Assembly: GCF_012849095.1 (NCBI RefSeq) | Contig: NZ_CP051680.1 | Coordinates: 4,805,501 to 4,869,500 of the forward strand | Direction: 5' to 3' | Source of the DNA: Cohnella herbarum | GTDB taxonomy: Bacteria; Bacillota; Bacilli; Paenibacillales; Paenibacillaceae | DNA: 64,000 nt | In this document: in pieces, positions 41,914 through 50,271 of the stretch | How the letters are laid out: each line of letters begins with the position of its first letter | Position numbering within the stretch: position 1 is the stretch's first letter | Notes under the pieces: model-generated | What the model was told of the DNA's origin: nothing | The model's database searches: none | What the model saw: only the letters and a program-made list of their open reading frames with translations | Position numbers and translations under genes: made by a program

Positions 41914-42204
41914 TTACCGCTTCCGGTCTTTTGCGAAAAAACCGAGTGCATCCTTGAGAATTTCATTCGCTCGGCGCAACTCGCCTATTTCTTTTTCTAA
42001 TTCGATTTCTCGCGCAGTCTTATCGGCAGATGCATAAGCGCGTCCGCTCCCGATATGCGCTCCGTCGCCGTGCAGGGTTCTTTGCTTTCTCCATCCTTGC
42101 AAGGTGTGGTAGGCTACGCCCAACTGCTCGGCGGCTTTCTTTGGTCCAATTTCATCGCTCAATCTGACTGCTTCTTCTTTGAATGCTTTGTCGTACTGAT
42201 TCAT
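41914..42204 (-). CDS. IS3-family transposase OrfA
   Basis: 96 residues with an N-terminal HTH ('YDKAFKEEAVRLSDEIGPKKAAEQLGVAYHTLQGWRKQ') and a C-terminal leucine-zipper-like coiled coil ('ELEKEIGELRRANEILKDALGFFAK'). It ends just after the slippery site that allows the ribosome to enter the OrfB frame. Confidence 0.93.
   Translation of the reverse strand: MNQYDKAFKEEAVRLSDEIGPKKAAEQLGVAYHTLQGWRKQRTLHGDGAHIGSGRAYASADKTAREIELEKEIGELRRANEILKDALGFFAKDRKR
41935..41941 (-). other. Programmed -1 frameshift site, first IS3 element
   Basis: The heptamer T TTT TTC is in the OrfA frame at 41941-41935. A -1 slip continues as 'FFRKRPEAVKACQLYLY...' into OrfB. OrfB lies in the -1 frame relative to OrfA, as expected for the IS3 family. 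Confidence 0.75.
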
Positions 42205-42283
42205 TGTCTCTCGTCCCCTCGTCAGCTTTCATTTTATTTCATACGAGGGTGTTTTTCGACTGCATTTTTATCGTAGCACTCCA

Positions 42284-42457
42284 ACCCTTATTCCGCCGAA
42301 AACACACTCGCAGAGCGAAATAGCGGTGCCCAGCACCCTTATTCCGCCGAAAACACGCTCGCAGAGCGAAATAGCGGTGCTCAGCACCCTTATGCCGCCG
42401 AAAACACACTCGCAGAGCGAAATAGCGGTGCTCAGCACCCTTATGCCGCCGAAAACA
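42284..42457. repeat. 51-bp tandem array, block B
   Basis: Three units (GAAATAGCGG at 42317, 42368, 42419), lying between the IS3 element and the IS256 element. The last unit is cut at CGAAAACA (42450-42457), the left copy of the IS256 target duplication. One unit has GGTGCCCAGCACC instead of GGTGCTCAGCACC. Confidence 0.9.
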
Positions 42458-43866
42458 GGTAGCGTCAAGTAGTCTGTGTAGTAGGTCTATCCATCGGGAC
42501 GATGGATAGAAAAAATCAATTTGTTTAAGGTCGTGTGACTTGAGGCGCGTAGCTCATGCGAAGGCGCGGGAGCTACAGCTTTAAGTCTTTTGTCTTGAAT
42601 ATTTCTCAGTGTACATCTTCTCAAATGCTGCTTTGGTGTCTGGGTCTACAAAGCCTCGAATTGCTCTTCCGCACCATTTCTCATTGTAGTCTAGGGATTG
42701 GAGGTAGATGATTTTCTCTGCTGCTTCAATGTTAGTTAGACTATTCATTGGCTTCAGGCGCTTGCGTAACTCTTTGTTCGTCCGTTCAATGGGGTTCGAA
42801 GTGTAAATCGCAGGTCGTGTGAGTGCTGGGAACTTGTAGAAGGTCAGTAACGTCGGTAGTTGTTCCTCCCACGACTTCACTTCCTTCGGATATTGCTTGC
42901 TCCATTTGGCTTTGAACCCATCGAAGACCGCCAAAGCTACATCGCCATCAAATGCCGTGTATACACCCTTCAAATCTTCGAGAAACTCGGTTTTATCGTT
43001 GACTCGAATTTTTGGAAAGGTACTTCTCACTTTATGGACGATACAATGCTGCACATCGGCCTGAGGATACACTGCTCGAAAAGCTTCCTCAAGTCCAGGT
43101 AGCCCGTCAAAAACGCCAACTAGCACTTCGGTTGCTCCGCGGTTCTTTAAGTCAATTAAGACCTCTTTCCAAACGTTAGAACTCTCTTGGCCACCGACGT
43201 AAAATCCTAGAATTTGACGTATCCCTTTCTCGTCGATACCCATGACCAAGTAAACAGCCTCGCTACTGACTGTATTACGTTTGAGCTTAACATAGAGCCC
43301 GTCCAAATAGATAACGGAGTAGCGTTTCTCTAGCGGGCGCTTCTGCCACTGTTCGATGTCCTCCATAACCGTCTGAGTAATGTTACTGATGGTGGTCGGA
43401 GAATACTGAGTACCGAACATGCTCTCGATGAACTTGGCAACTTCGCGTGTGCTCATTCCGCCTTTGTACATATAAATGATGGCCTCTTCCAACCAGCCTT
43501 CTCTACGTTGGTAGGGTTGGAACAAACGCGTTTGAAAAGTGCCTTTACGGTCGCGAGGAACTTGGAGTTCGTTTATGGTTCCGTAACGGGTTTGGAACGT
43601 ACGCTTGTAGTGACCATTACGACTGTTTCGCTGATCCTGTTGCTCGTTAAGCATGTAGTTCTTAATTTCTTCACGCATGAGCAGTTCTAGCTTCTCCTGC
43701 AACAGCTTTTTTACAGCATTTTCAAGTAGATTGTCGTACGCATTTTCGGATATAGTAGTCATCGAGTAGGGCTCCTTCTTGGTGATGTCGTAATCCCGAG
43801 GATACCCTACTTTTTTGTTGCCTGTTAAGGCTCCAAATGTTGGTACACAGACTACTTTACATCATC
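42458..43866 (-). mobile_element. IS256-family insertion sequence
   Basis: About 1409 bp. Ends read GGTAGCGTCAAGTAGTCTGT at the left and, inwards from the right, GATGATGTAAAGTAGTCTGT, sharing AAGTAGTCTGTGTA. It is flanked by an 8-bp direct repeat CGAAAACA (42450-42457 and 43867-43874), the size expected for IS256. Excision restores a continuous 51-bp repeat unit. It contains one intact mutator-type transposase gene. Confidence 0.92.
42581..43762 (-). CDS. IS256-family (mutator-type) transposase
   Basis: 393 residues, full length for the family. The DDE residues lie in 'VIYLDGLYVKLKR', 'VLVGVFDGLPGLEEAFRAVYP' followed by the family signature 'ADVQHCIVHKVRST', and 'TSNPIERTNKELRKRLK'. The N-terminal part carries the DNA-binding 'YGTINELQVPRDRKGTF'. 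Intact; probably able to move its own element. Confidence 0.96.
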   Translation of the reverse strand: MTTISENAYDNLLENAVKKLLQEKLELLMREEIKNYMLNEQQDQRNSRNGHYKRTFQTRYGTINELQVPRDRKGTFQTRLFQPYQRREGWLEEAIIYMYKGGMSTREVAKFIESMFGTQYSPTTISNITQTVMEDIEQWQKRPLEKRYSVIYLDGLYVKLKRNTVSSEAVYLVMGIDEKGIRQILGFYVGGQESSNVWKEVLIDLKNRGATEVLVGVFDGLPGLEEAFRAVYPQADVQHCIVHKVRSTFPKIRVNDKTEFLEDLKGVYTAFDGDVALAVFDGFKAKWSKQYPKEVKSWEEQLPTLLTFYKFPALTRPAIYTSNPIERTNKELRKRLKPMNSLTNIEAAEKIIYLQSLDYNEKWCGRAIRGFVDPDTKAAFEKMYTEKYSRQKT

Positions 43867-44170
43867 CGAAAACACACTCGCAGAGCGAAATAGCGGTGCT
43901 CAGCACCCTTATGCCGCCGAAAACACGCTCGCAGAGCGAAATAGCGGTGCTCAGCACCATTATTCCGCCGAAAACACGCTCGCAGAGCGAAATAGCGGTG
44001 CTCAGCACCCTTATCCCACCGGAAACCTGCTCGCAGAGCGAAATAGCGGTGCTCAGCACCATTATTCCGCCGAAAACACGCTCGCAGAGCGAAATAGCGG
44101 TGCTCAGCACCCTTATTCCACCGGAAACCCGCTCACAGAGCGAAATAGCGGTGCTCAGCACCCTTATTCC
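43867..44170. repeat. 51-bp tandem array, block C
   Basis: Six units in perfect 51-bp register (GAAATAGCGG at 43887, 43938, 43989, 44040, 44091, 44142). Units differ mainly at positions after CTTAT (TCCGCC, GCCGCC, CCCACC, TCCACC) and at CACGCTC/CCTGCTC. It starts with the right copy of the IS256 duplication and ends with ATTCC (44166-44170), the left duplication of the next IS. Confidence 0.92.
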
Positions 44171-44243
44171 TATTAAGCCCCCTAAATGAATTGGAGAATG
44201 GCTAGGGAAATAAGGTAGTATTTCATTAGGGGGGCGAGCGGAA

Positions 44244-44603
44244 ATGAGACAGCGAAATAATGCCTTTAAGGAAGTACGTTACAAAGCAGCACAAGAGGCT
44301 CTTGCGGGAATGAAAGCAGGCGTGCTGGCCAGAAAGTATGACGTGACTCCGAAAACAATTAGAGCATGGGTAGTGGAATATCAAGAGACGTTTGGGGCAG
44401 ATTCATTGCCAACGATCGACGAACGAGTTATGGAGTCCAAGCGACTTGCAGATCTGGAAGAAAAGTACGAGCGTGCATTAAAGGCGTTAGGGCAAAAAGA
44501 GTTAGAGATCGAGGTGCTGCGCGAACTCGTAAAAAAGACGAACCCTGCCTCAATGACAAACTCGACGTTGCCCAGACGTTCATTGAGCAGGGACATACAG
44601 TAG
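44244..44603 (+). CDS. IS3-family transposase OrfA (second element)
   Basis: 119 residues, with an HTH in 'YKAAQEALAGMKAGVLARKYDVTPKTIRAWVVEY' and a coiled coil 'RLADLEEKYERALKALGQKELEIEVLRELVKK'. The tail after 'VKKTN' is the unshifted ending of the frame; the slippery site sits at that point. Confidence 0.92.
   Translation: MRQRNNAFKEVRYKAAQEALAGMKAGVLARKYDVTPKTIRAWVVEYQETFGADSLPTIDERVMESKRLADLEEKYERALKALGQKELEIEVLRELVKKTNPASMTNSTLPRRSLSRDIQ
44531..44537 (+). other. Programmed -1 frameshift site, second IS3 element
   Basis: A AAA AAG in the OrfA frame (44531-44537). The -1 frame continues as 'KKDEPCLNDKLDVAQTFIEQGHT', the start of the OrfB homology. Confidence 0.8.
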
Positions 44604-45505
44604 CTAACATCTTAAGCATTGTGGGGGCCGCGTCTTCGACGTACTACGAACGAAAGAAAGCATCACGTGAGGATACAACTACAGAAACAAAAATGCCACT
44701 CCGAGGACGCCCTGTAACTAAGCATTCTCTAACGGTTTGCGGAAACGTAATAAGTAATGCACAGATTGAAGAGTGGTTAATGGAGCTGGTGTCTGGCGAA
44801 GAGCATAGCTACGGCTATCTGTTGTTAACAGAATGCTTACACGTACAGCGCCAACTCATCATCAATAAGAAAAAAGTGTACCGCCTCTGTAAGAAGCTCG
44901 GTATTCTTCATCCGCAACGACGTAAGAAGGTTCACTATCCAAGGCGCCTAGCACGCAATCACACGATAACAGGTTCCAACCAAGTCTGGCAGCTCGATAT
45001 TAAGTATGGATACGTTGCGGGGTATGATCAGTTTTTCTACATCGCAGATATGATCGACGTTTACGATCGCAGTATCGTCGGCATCCATATCGGTACGAAT
45101 TGCGAAGCCAAACACGTATGCGAAGCTGTGAAAAAGGCGTTACAGTCACGTCTAAAGCCCGAAGAGAGCAAGCCGATCATTCGCACCGATAACGGCCCCC
45201 AATTTATCAGCAAGGCGTTTGGAGAGTTATGCGAAGCAGAGGGAATTATGCATGAGCGCATTCCTCCAAAGACACCTAATATGAATGCATACATCGAGTC
45301 CTTTCATGCCACCCTTGAGCGAGATCTGCTTGGAAAAGAGAGCTTTGAATCTTTTCAGGAGGCACACGAAGCTGTACGGAATTACATTGATTTTTACAAC
45401 AACCGCCGCATGCACAGAAGCCTGGGAAAACGGTCCCCAACGGCTTTCATGAAGTGGGTGGAGCAAACGACTGATTCTTTAGAAAAGTACACTCGAGCCG
45501 TTTAA
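44538..45505 (+). CDS. IS3-family transposase OrfB (second element)
   Basis: About 322 residues after the frameshift point; the frame is open further upstream, but that part is the shadow of OrfA. It has an HTH_21 region 'EEHSYGYLLLTECLHVQRQLIINKKKVYRLCKKLGI' and an rve core with Asp in 'VWQLDIKYGYV', Asp in 'IRTDNGPQFISKAF' and Glu in 'NMNAYIESFHATLERD'. It ends with 'FYNNRRMHRSLGKRSPTAF'. Intact. Made as an OrfAB fusion by -1 frameshifting. Confidence 0.93.
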
Positions 45506-45600
45506 GAATCGAAATCCTGAGGAAAACGCTAGTAAACCAAGTATTTTTACGACAGCAACGTATTTCATCAGTAATACTCCGGATTTAGGGGGTCTAACCG

Positions 45601-45690
45601 ATTCCACCGGAAACCTGCTCGCAGAGCGAAATAGCGGTGCTCAGCACCCTTATCCCGCCCGATTCCCGCTCGCAGAGCGAAAATTAGCGG
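45601..45690. repeat. 51-bp tandem array, block D
   Basis: One intact unit (GAAATAGCGG at 45628) and a diverged last unit (GAAAATTAGCGG at 45679), after which the array stops. The remaining 75 bp up to the DUF3900-type gene end hold nothing recognised. Confidence 0.88.
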
Positions 45691-45764
45691 TTATCTCCTA
45701 ACCCCCCGCAAGCGAGCCCCGCCCTACCACTCTCGCTTCCGCCGCAAGAGAAATATCCCTTTCC

Positions 45765-46922
45765 TCAATCCAAAGCCGGAGCTTCGCCGCTCGCCCTTCT
45801 GCGGGTACCGTTGCCGAGACGACGCAATACCTCTTGCATCTCTTCCGGGTGAAGCAGCTCGATCGGCGATACCCCCTTATCGAATTGAAAGTTATCCCCT
45901 TCGATCAGGACGACGTAACGACCGTTCATTCGCGCAATGTGGATGTTATTCCCGTAATCATCCATGTGCCCCTTGATCGTGACGTCGTCCAGCTTGAACT
46001 TGAGCTCCAGATCAGGCTGCAGATCAATGATCTGCTTGGTCGCTTCCACGACGCGCTCGTGAGGCCACTTCTCCTGAAGCTCGCGTTTTTCCCCGGCCGC
46101 CCACACGTCGAATTGCTGCTTTTCCTGCCTCATCGCTACGACCTCTTCGGTCTCCGGCGAAGCCCCGTCCGCTTCCGCATCCTCGACGTTATAAGGAATA
46201 TCCGCGCCCTGCCACTTTTTCTCCATATATTGGTGAACCATCTCCATCACCTGGTCGGCGACGATCTCCGGCTTCGATTTCTCATAGCTGACGAACTTAA
46301 GAAAATCCTCGAAATACCTGGCATGGGACGCCTGATGAATTTTCAGCTCCCACTCCTCCAAAATGCCTTCTTCGGGCATATGGGGATATTGAATGGACTT
46401 AATATTTTTCGCGTTAATCGCCATCTCCACTTGGGAGATCAGGCTCTTCTCGTCGGACACGCGCGCGATCTTCGTTTCGAAATCGCATTTGAACAGGAAG
46501 AGGAACGGATCGTCGTACAGTTCGTTCAGCTTAGCCGTCGCGAGCACGAAAGCGCCGCCCCTGACCGAATTCGTATCCATATAGATCCGCAGCAGATCGT
46601 CCCCGCAATTGTGGAACTCCGCTTTGTCCGCCGCCGTCCTGAGACGTTGAAACAGGTTATAGTTAGGATTGCTGGTCAAATCGTGCCCGGGCTCCACGAT
46701 GAACCGTCCGATCTTCGTCGGCACCTGCTCCGATACGGCATTGATCTCGGCTTTTCTTTTGGCGATTCGCTTAAACTCCCCGTCCAGGAACAATCTTAGC
46801 TCGCTATCCTGATACTCCTCGTGGGTCAGCGTTTGATAATGCTTGTATTTCTTAGGGCCATCCGGATCGGACCCTTCATTCTGAATAACGAAGAACGATA
46901 AATATTGAACGGCAAATTTCAT
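45765..46922 (-). CDS. DUF3900-type conserved protein
   Basis: 385 residues, soluble, with no signal peptide. It begins 'MKFAVQYLSFFVIQNEG' and has the conserved blocks 'LFLDGEFKRIAKRKAEINAVSEQVPTKIGRFIVEPGHDLTSNPNYNLFQRLR', 'SVRGGAFVLATAKLNELYDDPFLFLFKCDFETKIARVSDE' and 'IKSIQYPHMPEEGILEEWELKIHQASHARYFEDFLKFV', which I recall as DUF3900 of Bacillales. The pattern is distantly reminiscent of the 37-kDa nucleoid-associated protein group. Function unknown. Monocistronic beside the IS/repeat island. Confidence 0.65.
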   Translation of the reverse strand: MKFAVQYLSFFVIQNEGSDPDGPKKYKHYQTLTHEEYQDSELRLFLDGEFKRIAKRKAEINAVSEQVPTKIGRFIVEPGHDLTSNPNYNLFQRLRTAADKAEFHNCGDDLLRIYMDTNSVRGGAFVLATAKLNELYDDPFLFLFKCDFETKIARVSDEKSLISQVEMAINAKNIKSIQYPHMPEEGILEEWELKIHQASHARYFEDFLKFVSYEKSKPEIVADQVMEMVHQYMEKKWQGADIPYNVEDAEADGASPETEEVVAMRQEKQQFDVWAAGEKRELQEKWPHERVVEATKQIIDLQPDLELKFKLDDVTIKGHMDDYGNNIHIARMNGRYVVLIEGDNFQFDKGVSPIELLHPEEMQEVLRRLGNGTRRRASGEAPALD

Positions 46923-47086
46923 AATCGGCTCCCATTCGGCTTACCCGTTATCGTAAATCCTAACCGAATATTATCAGGTTCGTTATCCAACGACAACCTC
47001 TAAGTCGGAATACGATCTCTAGCTTCCGCCTCCGTTTATTGTAATATGATATACTCTTTCTGAAAATAAAGCTGGGAGTTGAGCGC

Positions 47087-49057
47087 GTGCCGGATTGGTC
47101 TTATCAAACCTTGTTTAAGCCTCTGTTGTTTCGGTTGCCCTCCAGGGTCGCCCGCAGCTTGACGCTGAACGCGATGAGAAGAGTCAGCCGCCTCCCGGGC
47201 GGAACGCTTCTGATCAAAACGCTAGGCCACATGGAGCCTTCCCCTCTATTGGAAAGCCGTATCGCGGGAATCCCCGCGCCTACGCCGATTGGATTATCCG
47301 GAACCGTCGATCCGCAAGGAATCGCTCACAAAGCCGTCTCCCAATTCGGCTTCGGGTTTATTGAAATCGGTCCCGTCACGCTCCAACCGATCGTTAACTC
47401 CGCCCCCATTATTAATGAGACGCATCGGGAAACGATAGAGTACCCCTCCGAATACGAGAACGACGGATTGGAGAAAATGCGCCGGATAATCGAGGATCCG
47501 GACCACTCCCTCCCCCAATTCGTTCGCATTGCCCCTATGCCCGGCGCTGCCATCGATCAGGCTATCGACGAAATCGTCGAACTCCTTCAATCCCTGTCCA
47601 AGACGCCCGCCTCCGGTTTTTACATCGATTTTTTATCGAACGATCGAACGCTGGACGAGAATCTCCGGCTCTTGGAACATTTTAAACTTCGGGCCAAGCC
47701 CTTATTCGATAGGAACAAGAAGCCCTTATTCCTATATATCCCGCTTGATTATAACGACGATTGGCTCAGCCCGGGAGTAGCCGAAACCGATCTACCAATA
47801 TGGTCCGGTTATGTTGTTGGCCACTCCCTCCATCATGATGAAAATAACCATGTCCATATAGGTCTTGCAGGCAAGCCTCTCGCTTTGTCCAAGGTCAGCC
47901 AGCTTAGAACCCTCGTCTCCAAGGATAGCATTATTAAAGTATCGTCCGGCATTCACGAGCCGCAAGACGCGCTCGATATGCTTCATGCCGGAGCTGACAA
48001 CGTCCTCTTGAATAGCGGACTCGTATACTCGGGTCCGGGATTGCCGAAGCGTATTAATGAAGCGATTATCTATGATCGGTTAAAACATACCCCACCGCCG
48101 GAACCCCCTTCGTTCTGGAAACATTGGGGATGGATGTGCCTGCTCGGAATCGGAATGATCGTCGGCGGAATGATCGCTTGGTTGATCGCCGCCTCGTCGG
48201 TCGTATTGCCCTACGACGAAGATTTCCTCGGGATGTCTCGTCATGAGCTGCAGCAGATCAACGAACATCTCCTTCATTTCATGTCCCACGACCGGATTAC
48301 ATTGGCGGGGACGATGCTATCTATAGGCATCCTTTATTATCGCTTGGCGAAATACGGACTGAAATACAGCCAGCACTGGGCGCGAACGGCATTAATGACC
48401 TCGGGACTCGTCGGTTTTCCTAGCTTTTTTCTCTATTTGGGCTACGGCTTCTTCGATCCGATTCACGCGGCCGCAGCTGCCATCCTGCTCCCCATGTTCA
48501 TACTCGCAATGCGCAGAAATCCCGATCAGCCCTCATATAAACCCGTGAATCTGCGGAATAGCCGCGAATGGAGACTCGCGATGTGGGGACAGCTGTGTTT
48601 CGTCGTCTTGGGGATCTCTCTTAGTATTGGCGGAATCGTCATCGCTACCGTCGGAGTAACGAACGTATTCGTTCCTCAGGACTTAGCTTTCATGGGAGTT
48701 ACGCCCGAACAGTTGGACATCGCGAACCCCCGCCTCATCTCTCTAATCGCGCATGACCGGGCAGGTTTCGGCGGCGCTTTGTTCTCCAATGCCGTCATGC
48801 TCCTCATCCTCGCGTTGTGGGGGCTGCAACAAAACCACCGCTGGCTCTGGTGGACTTTGCTTGCCGGCGGTTCTCCCGCATTCATTGCGGGCTTAAGCGT
48901 GCATTATCATATCCGTTATACGGACTTCCTTCATTTGTTGCCTGCGTATTTCGCTTTCGCGCTTTATATTGCGGGGTTGATTCTGCTCTATCCCTATTTA
49001 ATGGGAAGTCGCCAATCGACATTTTCCCCGAACGAACAAACCATGACTATTACATGA
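47087..49057 (+). CDS. Dihydroorotate-dehydrogenase-like domain fused to a duplicated membrane module
   Basis: 656 residues, GTG start behind GGGAG. Residues 1-330 resemble class-2 dihydroorotate dehydrogenase: 'LLFRLPSRVARSLTLNAM', 'PTPIGLSGTVDPQGIAHKAVSQFGFGFIEIGPVTLQP' and the phosphate-binding end 'IIKVSSGIHEPQDALDMLHAGADNVLLNSGLVYSGPGLPKRI'. The usual catalytic 'N.SSPNT.G' loop is replaced by 'IDFLSNDRTLDENL' (180-193), so orotate synthesis is doubtful. Residues 345-640 carry about eight membrane helices in two homologous halves. Each half opens with a 'P.D..F.G' patch, an 'L..IN/AN..L' segment and a conserved HDR (401-403, 556-558), then Gly. Role unknown; a quinone-linked flavoprotein is a guess. 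Confidence 0.8.
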   Translation: MPDWSYQTLFKPLLFRLPSRVARSLTLNAMRRVSRLPGGTLLIKTLGHMEPSPLLESRIAGIPAPTPIGLSGTVDPQGIAHKAVSQFGFGFIEIGPVTLQPIVNSAPIINETHRETIEYPSEYENDGLEKMRRIIEDPDHSLPQFVRIAPMPGAAIDQAIDEIVELLQSLSKTPASGFYIDFLSNDRTLDENLRLLEHFKLRAKPLFDRNKKPLFLYIPLDYNDDWLSPGVAETDLPIWSGYVVGHSLHHDENNHVHIGLAGKPLALSKVSQLRTLVSKDSIIKVSSGIHEPQDALDMLHAGADNVLLNSGLVYSGPGLPKRINEAIIYDRLKHTPPPEPPSFWKHWGWMCLLGIGMIVGGMIAWLIAASSVVLPYDEDFLGMSRHELQQINEHLLHFMSHDRITLAGTMLSIGILYYRLAKYGLKYSQHWARTALMTSGLVGFPSFFLYLGYGFFDPIHAAAAAILLPMFILAMRRNPDQPSYKPVNLRNSREWRLAMWGQLCFVVLGISLSIGGIVIATVGVTNVFVPQDLAFMGVTPEQLDIANPRLISLIAHDRAGFGGALFSNAVMLLILALWGLQQNHRWLWWTLLAGGSPAFIAGLSVHYHIRYTDFLHLLPAYFAFALYIAGLILLYPYLMGSRQSTFSPNEQTMTIT

Positions 49058-49196
49058 CCAAAACAGTGACGACGGTAACTTACTGGCGTTACAACCGATG
49101 AAATATAATAACTCTCGACGGATCTGATAGAAGCCTTTGCAGTGCACGGCAAAGCTTCCTCAATCGAACGTATACAAAAAGGAGTTATTAATAGTC

Positions 49197-49862
49197 ATGA
49201 AAAAATCTACTCGTTTTCTTACCGCATTCGCGCTGATTTGCGCACTGATGGCCCCCTCCCTCGCATACGCAGCCGAGGAAAGCAAAGAAACCGCTCCTCC
49301 GGAAGTTAAACCGATCGAAGCGACCCTAACCAAAGAAGGCGGCTTTGCCGCGCTTCAAATCGGCAAGCAAGTATTCGTCTACAACAAGGACGGTCAGCTG
49401 TTTCAAACGAAGGGAAAAGAGCGTATCGGCGAATTGAAGGATCTATTCGTCATTCCTTACGGCCCGGAGAAAATTCCGATGATCCTGATCAAGAACGACA
49501 AGAACGGTTATATGGTGTTCAGCGATCTATGGCCTAAAATCGTACCGGGCAAGGAAAAAGACACGACCGACGCCTACTACAGCGGCCGCATCCACACTTC
49601 GGCCCGCGATAAGGTCGTTACCAGAACAGGCCATCACTATGCCGAGAAAATCGGCGATGAAGTGGTCGCCTATACCGCCAACGATTTTGACGATCTCAAG
49701 AAAGGGTTCCATGAATCCATCCGCGTGAAAGGCGAGCTTAGAGGTCTGATTCTGTACGATTGCTGCCCTTACCTGGTCGTAGATGACGGCAAAGAAACTC
49801 TTTCCGTCTACCACGCCGGCGAGAATGGTCCTGAGTTGGCTAGCTCCATCGAATTCAAGTAA
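49197..49862 (+). CDS. Secreted hypothetical protein
   Basis: 221 residues from ATG 49197, with AAAAGGAG upstream at somewhat long spacing. A clear signal peptide ('KKSTRFLTAFALICALMAPSLAYA', cut before 'AEE') is followed by about 195 residues of mostly beta character ('EGGFAALQIGKQVFVYNKDGQLFQTKGKERIGELKDLFVIPYGPEKIPMILIKNDKNGYMVF'). It has a single Cys pair 'YDCCP' late in the protein. No family recognised. Released protein rather than lipoprotein, since no lipobox Cys is present. Confidence 0.7.
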   Translation: MKKSTRFLTAFALICALMAPSLAYAAEESKETAPPEVKPIEATLTKEGGFAALQIGKQVFVYNKDGQLFQTKGKERIGELKDLFVIPYGPEKIPMILIKNDKNGYMVFSDLWPKIVPGKEKDTTDAYYSGRIHTSARDKVVTRTGHHYAEKIGDEVVAYTANDFDDLKKGFHESIRVKGELRGLILYDCCPYLVVDDGKETLSVYHAGENGPELASSIEFK

Positions 49863-49935
49863 TTTCAATTATTATTCGCCCGATTGGGAATAGTATGAAG
49901 GTGATCTCAACTTTCTAGGAGGGACCCTCTTTCTC

Positions 49936-50079
49936 ATGGACGACACGAGCGAATTTGTAGCTAAACTGCACGATACGCAACGCAAGGATAAGATGAACCG
50001 ACAACGGCAAGGACGCGGAGACTCCAGCGAGAAATCCGGCCAGAAGTTGCCGGGCAAGCAACATAGCACGAACAAGTAA
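49936..50079 (+). CDS. DUF4023-type small protein
   Basis: 47 residues beginning 'MDDTSEFVAKLHDTQRKDK' and ending 'KLPGKQHSTNK', preceded by AGGAGGG at slightly long spacing and followed at once by a strong terminator. The pattern EFVxKLHxTQ...KLPxKQH matches the DUF4023 micro-protein family of Bacillales as I recall it. Function unknown. Basic and hydrophilic, so probably cytoplasmic. Confidence 0.75.
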   Translation: MDDTSEFVAKLHDTQRKDKMNRQRQGRGDSSEKSGQKLPGKQHSTNK

Positions 50080-50098
50080 GTCCTTATAGTTTCACGAT

Positions 50099-50136
50099 AA
50101 AGCCCGGTCGCTCCTCAAGAGCGGCCGGGCTTTTCC
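50099..50136 (+). terminator. Terminator of the DUF4023-type gene
   Basis: AAGCCCGGTCGCTC pairs with GAGCGGCCGGGCTT (loop CTCAA, 50114-50118), followed by TTCC. Confidence 0.85.
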
Positions 50137-50200
50137 ATCTCCATTAACGCGGTAGATATCGGAGTCGTCCGAATTCGCCCTCAATAACTCCAATGCTCAT

Positions 50201-50232
50201 AAACCAAGGCCGCCCGACGGGCGACCTTGGTT
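50201..50232 (-). terminator. Terminator of the DUF4362-type lipoprotein gene
   Basis: CCAAGG...GCCCG with CGGGC...CCTTGG (50204-50230). On the minus strand it is followed by TTTAT. It lies 40 bp after the lipoprotein stop. Confidence 0.75.
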
Positions 50233-50271
50233 GTCATGATCAGCAATCAGCGATCACCAACCGGTAATCGG

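Larger units (their letters stand above)
40975..42283 (-). mobile_element. IS3-family insertion sequence (first)
   Basis: 1309 bp. Terminal inverted repeats start TGGAGTTGTCAAAA at the left and, read inwards, TGGAGTGCTACGATAA at the right; both continue with TGCAGT..GAAAA(A)CAC.CTC.TA.G. It is flanked by a direct 3-bp duplication ACC (40972-40974 and 42284-42286). Removing the element joins GCTCAGCACC to CTTATTCCGCC and restores a normal repeat unit. It encodes OrfA and OrfB in overlapping -1 frames. It appears complete and could be active. Confidence 0.93.
44171..45600 (+). mobile_element. IS3-family insertion sequence (second, different from the first)
   Basis: About 1430 bp. The ends contain the inverted repeat TTAAGCCCCCTAAAT (left) and, read inwards, TTAGACCCCCTAAAT (right). 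It is flanked by a 5-bp direct repeat ATTCC (44166-44170 and 45601-45605); a 4-bp reading (TTCC) is also possible. Removal restores CTTATTCCACCGG of the 51-bp unit. It encodes OrfA and OrfB with a -1 frameshift and appears complete. It is unrelated in sequence to the IS at 40975. Confidence 0.9.

Noticed and set aside
43815..44189. Open frames on both strands encoding perfect 17-residue repeats (for example 'SEIAVLSTLIPPKTRSQ')
   Set aside because: The 51-bp period is divisible by three, so any frame without a stop stays open. No ribosome binding site, and the frames are cut by IS ends. Treated as a DNA repeat.
45834..46799. 321-codon frame opposite the DUF3900-type gene
   Set aside because: Arg/Leu-rich shadow of a real gene; no ribosome binding site or homology.
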